Positions 57,427 to 64,000 of a stretch of 64,000 bases of DNA are shown piece by piece (position 1 is the first letter of the stretch; every line of letters starts with the position of its first letter). The translations under genes and the position numbers were made by a program. The notes below the pieces were generated by a model. That model was not told the origin of the DNA. It ran no database searches and saw nothing but the letters and a program-made list of their open reading frames with translations. This DNA comes from Serpula lacrymans var. lacrymans S7.9 (lineage: Eukaryota; Basidiomycota; Agaricomycetes; Boletales; Serpulaceae): NCBI RefSeq assembly GCF_000218685.1, contig NW_006763300.1:579360-643359 (forward strand), read 5' to 3'.

Positions 57427-60400
57427 ATGGTCTACACCACTCCAACTCTGTTACCCCATGTCTCTCAAAAACATGTCGTGCTCTCGGAGATATTGGCAGT
57501 AACGTCGGTGATGCGCAAAAACTCACGATGGGCTTCGTCTGTATACACATTGACTGCTAGAGACTCCGCCCTCGCTAAGGATCTCGGACTTCGCAGATTC
57601 AGTCCTACGCCGGAGTTTCAGCGTTCGGGGAGATATAACCAAGAGGCAGACCTTATGGCGGGCTTCCAAGAGGTCAAGCGGATGATTCGAGACGTGGATG
57701 GTACGTGTTTTTACTTTGGTAGCCGTTGTAGCGGCCTGCTGCATTACTATGAATCTATCTACAGACCTTCTCTCGCTACCCTTGCCATCACTTCTGGCTC
57801 CATTCTTCGCGCTAATTCGCTCACCTTTGTCGACTGGGCCTATAACGTCTGCTGCTCTCTCCGCCCTCCATAGCTTCTTTGTCTGTGGACTGATTTCGGC
57901 AAATTCGCTCATGCTTGACGTTGCCCTCGTCGAACTCAGCAGCACAGTATCCCACTGTAAATTCGAAGCTAGCGACTCGTCTGGCGATGAAGTGGTGTTA
58001 TTGAAGATTATGGCTGTCATTCATGACTGCATGTGTGGGACCAGCATAGGAACGCTATTGGGAGACGTCGAAGTATGTGAGATGCTGGAGACCGTGTTAA
58101 CTACTTGTTGTCAGATGAGGCTTAGTGGTGCGTGCGTGCGGTTTTGCAACAGCCTTGTACTAATGAGGAAAATGTAGAAACGCTCCGAAGATCCGCTGAA
58201 TCGACGATGCATTCGCTTGTGCGGACTATTTTCTCGCGCCTTCATGATCTCGACCCTACAGCGGAAGAGGCAAAATTGTTGGCAACCGATGAAGACACCC
58301 AAGAAAGCGAAATTCGAATGTCTGTGTCGGCCAATATCACCAATGACGCCATAGAAGCTACTGTAGTACCTGCTAATGCCATAGAAGATAATCCATCACC
58401 CTCGGGAGACGTAAACGAGAGTCCTCCAATAACGCAGGATAGCCCTACTGTACCCAATAGACCCTGTATGTTTATGTTCTTGTCCTTTTTTATGTTACTG
58501 AGAAAACTTATACGTCACGCAGATGGCCTTCCTGCAATTTTAGAACTGTTGCGTGTACTCGTCAATATATTGGATCCTAGCGACCAAGTTCATACGGATT
58601 CTACTCGACTTACGGCACTGGGCATACTCAACGCGGCTATAGAAGTTTCTGGCACAAAGATAGGAGAGTACCCGTCCCTCGAAGCACTGATATTGGATCC
58701 TGGGTGCAAGTATCTCTTTCAACTGGCGCGATCCGACAATCCATCTGTACTACAGTGTGCTCTTCGCACCATCTCTGTTATCTTCGAGGCGTTGAGGGCG
58801 CATCTCAAGCTACAGCAGGAATTGTTTTTAGCCTTTACTATTGATCGCCTAGCTCCGCCTCCACCTCCCAAATCCCAAAATACCATAGGTCCTAGTAAGA
58901 AAGGCAACCCTGCTTCGCCACGCCCAGGCACTCCTGCTGCTTCTACCCCAGTGCTTGGTCCCGTTGATGTTGAGCTAGACTTGGACAAAGGGAGTCCTGT
59001 GCCATCACGACCCCCAGTAGCACCTGCTCGGGGAGAAACTCGACATCTTATGCTGGAGACTCTCAGTCAGATTGCGCGCCATCCAGACTTCATGGTCAAT
59101 CTTTATATTAACTACGACTGCGACATAAACTGTGAAAATTTGTATGAACGTCTTGTCGAGTTCTTGAGCAAGGTACGGTTCGATACTGTCCAAACTCGAC
59201 ATTCTTTATTAAATACGCTCACGCACAGGGTGTTTATCCTTGGCACTCATCACCTGGTTCCGAGTCGCAGCAACTATATTCCCAGTATCTGTGCTTGGAT
59301 TTACTGCTCGCCTTTGTCAATGACATGACAGCACGTGCCGAGGGTGTCTGTAATTCACTTATGAATTATAACCTTTTACTGACCTTTTGATTACTTACAG
59401 TCAGGTCAGCTATGGCATTCAGTAAGTATGACTCTAATCTTATCATGATATCATTTTAAACCTCCTTTTTTTTTCAGAATTTCGTTTCGCCTGAAGAATT
59501 ACTTCAGAGCAAATCTACCAAAAAGCTGGTTTTGACAGGAGCTGCTCGTTTTAACTCGAAACCGAAAGTCGGCCTTGCATTCCTGGAGGAAAATAAACTT
59601 ATATATGCAGATGTATCTCCGGAAGTATCGAAGGCACATAGTTTAGCAGTGTTTTTGAAAAACTGCACCCGCTTAGACAAACGTTTGCTTGGAGATTACT
59701 TATCAAAACCAGATAACCTTGAATTACTGAAAGAATTCATCGGACTGTTTAATTTCCACGATGTGAGTGGTTTTATTGTGCACGATCGAGCCATTGAAAT
59801 TCATGTGCGAATTTCTAGAAACCCGTTGCTGATGCTATGCGAGAGTTGCTGGAAGCTTTCAGACTTCCGGGGGAAGCACAACAAATTGCTCGAATCACAG
59901 AGACATTTGCGGCGAAGTATTTTGCATCAAAGCCTGGTACGGTCCCGACTTTAGTTGTTTAGTCATCTGCTCAATACGCTGTTATAGCCGAGATAAAAAG
60001 TGAAGATTCGGTGTATGTGTTGGCTTATTCAATCATTTTGTTGAATACAGACCTCCATAACCCACAAATTCGAGTAAGGTATCTATCCTTATCGCTTGCA
60101 GCAGTATCTGAACCGATAACAGAAACGAATGTCGATCGAAGACTATCAAAGAAATCTGAGAGGTGTCAACGATGGTTCAGATTTCTCGCCAGAATTCTTG
60201 GTGAGTGCTTGAACATTATTAACTACGCATTAGCTTATCTACGACAGCAAAACATATATGACTCTATTCGCAAACGCGAAATTATCATGCCAGAAGAGCA
60301 TACAGGGCAGCTGGGCTTTGAATACGCTTGGAAAGAACTACTCACCCGTTCACGACAGTCTGGTAAATAACTTTCTTGTTATTGAAGTAAAGATTCGCTG

Positions 60401-63010
60401 AAGGAAATCTAGGACCATTCATGATGTGCAATACACCAATTTTCGATCTTGATATGTTCAAATTTGCATGGAAACCTCTCATTTCTGCCATTGCGTATGC
60501 TTTCATCAGTTTTGATGATGATTACGTGATACAGCGAGCAATATCTGGGTTTCGACAATGCGCAACTTTGGCTGGTCACTTCCGTCTTCCGGATGTGTTC
60601 GATTTTGTCGTGATATCGCTCTCTCAAGCCACTAGTCTCCTCTCGGATAACCTGCCGGCTCATGTGCCGAACTATCCTATAGTTGAGGTAGAAGGACAAT
60701 CCGTCACTGTCTCTTCTTTGTCGGTGAAGTTTGGAACGAATTTCAAAGGACAATTGGCTGCTGTTGTTCTCTTCAATATAGTGAACGGTAATGGCAACGC
60801 ATTGCGGGAAGGTTGGACACAGGTAAGTGGCTGGAATAGATTTGTTATATGTTACTAACTACATGGGACCTTGTATAAGATATTTGAAATGTTCCAGAAT
60901 CTCTTCATGCACTCCCTGTTACCTACGAGGATGTTGCAAATGGAAGATTTCCTTGGTGGTGTCTCCATGATTCCGCTGCGAGGAAGTCAGCCATCTCGGT
61001 CTGCACCTAGAAGTGATGGAGGACTTCTGTCAACCTTATCATCTTATCTCATGACGCCTTATGGTGCAAGCTCAGATAGCCTTGTCCCGTCAGCAACGGA
61101 TGCGGATATAGAAAATACCCTGTGTACCATTGACTGTATTACGTCTTGTCGCTTGGACGAACTATATGGCCAGATTACGTCTGTACATACTCAGTACTGC
61201 TATCCACAATACTGACGCGACGCTTTATCTTTGGCAGGCAACTTGATCTAGAAGCTTTAGTAGCAGCTGTCCGTGCCCTAGAAGCGCTTGCGCATGAGCG
61301 AACAATTGCTAAATTGAAACAAGGATCTGATGACATCTCAGCCTCGTTCAACACCTCTCTTGCGGACGATGGTTCATATATTCTCCCTTACGATCCCGCT
61401 TCAGTTTTTCTTTTGGAAACTATGGTTAGCATTGCATGTCAGACTTCGCAATATATCGAAGACCTATGGTATGATCGATGATGTTACTTTTGAGAACGTT
61501 CACTAACTTTTCGCAAACTAGGCCAGTGCTCTTTGAACATCTTTCAGCTTTGCTTGGCGCATCAACGCATTATAGTGTCCTGCTTATTGAACGCGCCGTC
61601 GTGGGACTTCTACGTTTATGCCTTATCTTGGCAACAAAGGTGGATAGCTGTTGAGCATTAATATCAGTGAGACTAATGCGCTGTCCCTTATAGGTTTCAC
61701 TACGTGACCAAATATATGTTTCATTCGACCTGTTAGCGGGTTTGCCATCTATTGTAGCAAATTCCGTCGCAGAACAAGTTGTATCTGGAGTGAGCTTGAT
61801 AATTCAGAAACATTCTGATATCGTAAGGTAAATTACTGTGACTGATTGGTGGTGTTGGTTCTAATTGTATCTTAGCTCACATACAGAGTGGAATCTTGTC
61901 TTCGCACTCCTTCGCTCGACGATATCACACCCAGAGGCTGTCCGATCTTCATTTGACCTTGCTGTCAGCTTTGTTTCGGAAAAGCCGACGCAATATGTGA
62001 CGATGGATAGTTTCACTGGTCTTGTTACTCTACTGGATGATTTCGCCAGTGCTGCTGGTGTTTCGGTAGATGGTCAACGTCAGAGAGGAAGGCGGTCCGC
62101 ACCCCAAGCTTCTGCGAGGTAAGTGGATGCTTCTTCGAGATACATTTTATCAACTTAATCCACGTTCAATCAGTTCACCACTTGTCGAACGAGGCAGGAA
62201 AGCCATCGATTTGATATTTGAGTTGAAGAAGTTCATCCCAATATTTTCGGAATCCTCTAACCTTGAGAGAAAACAAGGTGAATAATCAATATCACCAGGA
62301 AAAAATGCGTATAATTAACTATGTTGTTATCAGTATGGCGGCAATTCTGTCTCCCCTTGGTATCATCCCTTAGCCGCCAGTCAACAAATGCTTGCCGTTT
62401 GGTTCGTCATACTGCCATCAGCCAACTTCAACGAATGCTTTTGGGTTCATACCTTGTGTATGATGAAGGCGATCACAGTCAAATTGAAGAAATTTTCAAT
62501 AATGCTGTTTTCCCCCTTCTAGACGAACTCCTAAAACCCCAAGTACAGCAGCTTGACCCGCAAGGGATGGCAGAAACTCGGCTTCGGGCTTCTGCTCTGC
62601 TCTGCAAAGCTTTCATGCACTTTGAAGTGCGGGAAACCAACCAGAAGGCGGACATCAGGATCGTGTGGATAGAAATCCTTGACCTGCTCCACAGACTTAT
62701 CATGGTAGATAAGAGCGACCAACTAGTGAGTGACCTAATTGACACGCGCTGAGGGACGGCAATTCATCGGTGAAACTGTTAGTATGAAGCAGTTTCCGAG
62801 TCGCTCAAGAACGTCGTCCTGGTGATGAATGCGGCTAACATTCTAGTGCCGCCTAAAGCGGAAGACGATCGGGATGAGCAGCAGCGCACTCTATGGACCG
62901 CGACACATGCGAGGATAGAACGGTTCTTGCCTGGTTTCCTGGCCCATGTTATTCCAACTCCCGAAGTATTGCCACCTGTCACGGAGAGTAATCCATCTGA
63001 GGTTGCCTGA
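57427..63010 (+). CDS. GEA1: Large Arf guanine-nucleotide exchange factor (GEA / GBF1, Sec7 domain)
   Basis: Activates Arf GTPases at the cis-Golgi for COPI transport; target of brefeldin A. The start at 57427 ([16 protein letters not shown]) leads to [20 protein letters not shown] and [15 protein letters not shown], the DCB start. HUS follows with [40 protein letters not shown], then [18 protein letters not shown]. The Sec7 domain runs [40 protein letters not shown] and [18 protein letters not shown] (catalytic Glu in PGEAQ). [17 protein letters not shown] follows, then [20 protein letters not shown] domains follow: [20 protein letters not shown] text, [40 protein letters not shown] and [20 protein letters not shown]. 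It ends [13 protein letters not shown]. About 1,500 residues and about 20 introns, including a 21-nt exon. Confidence 0.95.
59401..59421 (+). other. 21-nt microexon of the GEA gene
   Basis: TCA GGT CAG CTA TGG CAT TCA (S-G-Q-L-W-H-S) lies between a TTACAG acceptor and a GTAAGT donor. It joins TARAEG upstream to [13 protein letters not shown] downstream in phase 0 on both sides. Skipping it would keep the frame. Confidence 0.75.
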
Positions 63011-63419
63011 GTATCGTGATCAATTATACTAGAAACTCAGCATACTTTTTAGCATATTATTCTGAACGAAGATTGCCGCATATACAATATTATTTATCAC
63101 GAACGGCAGTCGTTCGGGCTGAGCTACTGTGTATCTTGAATTGTCAACTGGATTGTCCCAACAATTCAGAGTCCCGGTGAGGACCAGCCCTTAAGCACCC
63201 GAGACTGATGAGAGTATATGATCCATTATGAACATAAGGATATTATATTACGTGTGGGTCGACCGAGCAGACATAGAACACATGGGATATGAAAAAAATA
63301 ACACATTCAAGCTGGGACAGCCAAGGAGAGACAAAAGAACAACAAGTAAATACTTTGCAACATGATAGTCATTATTATTCAAACCAAACATTGATACAAC
63401 CAGATCCTTAAATACCCTG
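63011..63419. other. Intergenic: convergent 3' flanks
   Basis: About 410 bp between GEA and the epimerase-like gene, which converge. No gene seen. Confidence 0.6.
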
Positions 63420-64000
63420 TCAAAGATTAGGCCAGGAACCTTCGGCCTTCCATTTCTCCACGATTTCCTTTATTGTGTCATGATTGAACTCGGGTCGTTT
63501 CAGTTTGTATCCCATAACCTCTTTTATCTTGTTATTGCTGTAGGCTAACTTGTGTCGTGATAATGTGAAGGTATCCATGTACGCAGTCAAAGGAGTTTGT
63601 GTGATGGGTGGATTTGAACTTGAGAGCATTTCCGTCCAGACTCCAACGTGATGTTCATTAATCTCTTCCACGACATCTTCGAGTTTGAACTGGGTACAAC
63701 AAAAGCCGTAAATGTCAGACAAAGCGTCATAATCCTTGATCGATCATAACTTGCCTTGGCATAGGCGTTTATCATGAAGCTGTGGAACTCGAACGTCGTT
63801 CCAAAGTAAGCGGTCACAATCTCTCCACCTTTCAGGAGCGTAATCTCCGAGTCGTCAACCTGTTGGAATTCTGAGTTGGAGGTGTCAAGAAACTGTTTAA
63901 AAGCTGAACGCACGAGATTGAAGAGCGGGGCTATAAGTTTGGCATCACAAGGGGGCATGCCCTCAACTTCGCTAACCTTACTCTTCTCGTTATGGAAGAG
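63420..64000 (-). CDS. NAD(P)-binding epimerase/dehydrogenase-like protein, C-terminal end, cut by window edge
   Basis: Only the last 170 or so residues are present; the 5' end and the nucleotide-binding motif lie past 64000. The right-most exon reads FHNEKSKVSEVEGMPPCDAK, LIAPLFNLVRSAFKQFLDTS, VDDSEITLLKGGEIVTAYFG and FEFHSFMINAYAKA. After an intron (about 63697-63755) come FKLEDVVEEINEHHVGVWTE, TQTPLTAYMDTFTLSRHKLA and NNKIKEVMGYKLKRPEF. It ends VEKWKAEGSWPNL. The NNKIKEVMGY-K-RPEF pattern followed by a helix and Trp-rich end is like the C-terminus of extended short-chain dehydrogenases in agarics. Substrate unknown. The real-gene call is firm, the family less so. Confidence 0.65.

Noticed and set aside
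1..64000. CRISPR arrays, operons, rRNA, prophage or other prokaryotic features
   Set aside because: The genes are eukaryotic and intron-rich; no regular spaced repeats or such genes were seen.

Overview
The window is nuclear DNA of a filamentous basidiomycete, most likely a mushroom-forming Agaricomycete. Almost every gene is broken by many short (about 50-65 nt) GT-AG introns. Genes lie on both strands without operons, often as head-to-head pairs sharing 90-280 bp. The protein families fit: GH128 glucanases, a secreted DUF1996 protein, an Argonaute, a tiny CxC metallothionein, and a broken kinase-like gene of a type common in agaric genomes. No rRNA, tRNA, CRISPR array or intact transposon was recognised. 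All CDS coordinates run from start codon to stop codon and include introns.

Layout. 1-9 kb: the N-terminal half of a long-chain acyl-CoA synthetase (runs off the left edge), two tandem GH128 glucanases, a gene-poor 2 kb, and a DUF1996 secreted protein. 9-16 kb: MSS51 (mitochondrial COX1 translation) head-to-head with HIS3 (histidine synthesis), then a large M13 metallopeptidase. 16-29 kb: a full Argonaute, the decapping scaffold EDC4 and a MAPK-phosphatase-like DSP, all on the minus strand. 29-33 kb: a sugar transporter, 1.5 kb without a recognisable gene, then a 33-residue metallothionein in three exons. 33-45 kb: a dense housekeeping block with BET4, SYF1, an unrecognised gene, a WD40 protein, a DUF3445 protein, a nitronate monooxygenase and cytochrome c heme lyase. 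45-50 kb: eroded sequence around the ribosome-biogenesis gene SSF1/PPAN, including a kinase-like pseudogene. 50-64 kb: PKA catalytic subunit, TFB3/MAT1 (TFIIH), proteasome alpha-4, a ZUFSP-like C78 peptidase, the large Arf-GEF GEA/GBF1, and the C-terminal end of an NAD-binding epimerase-like gene (runs off the right edge).

The genes are mostly independent housekeeping functions. The neighbourhood with a shared theme is Argonaute next to EDC4, both mRNA-silencing/P-body functions. The most unusual sequence-level observation is intron 2 of HIS3. It can restore the conserved metal-binding HHTxED motif and the reading frame only if spliced with AT-AC ends. The second is the metallothionein gene, too small and too split to be seen as an open frame.
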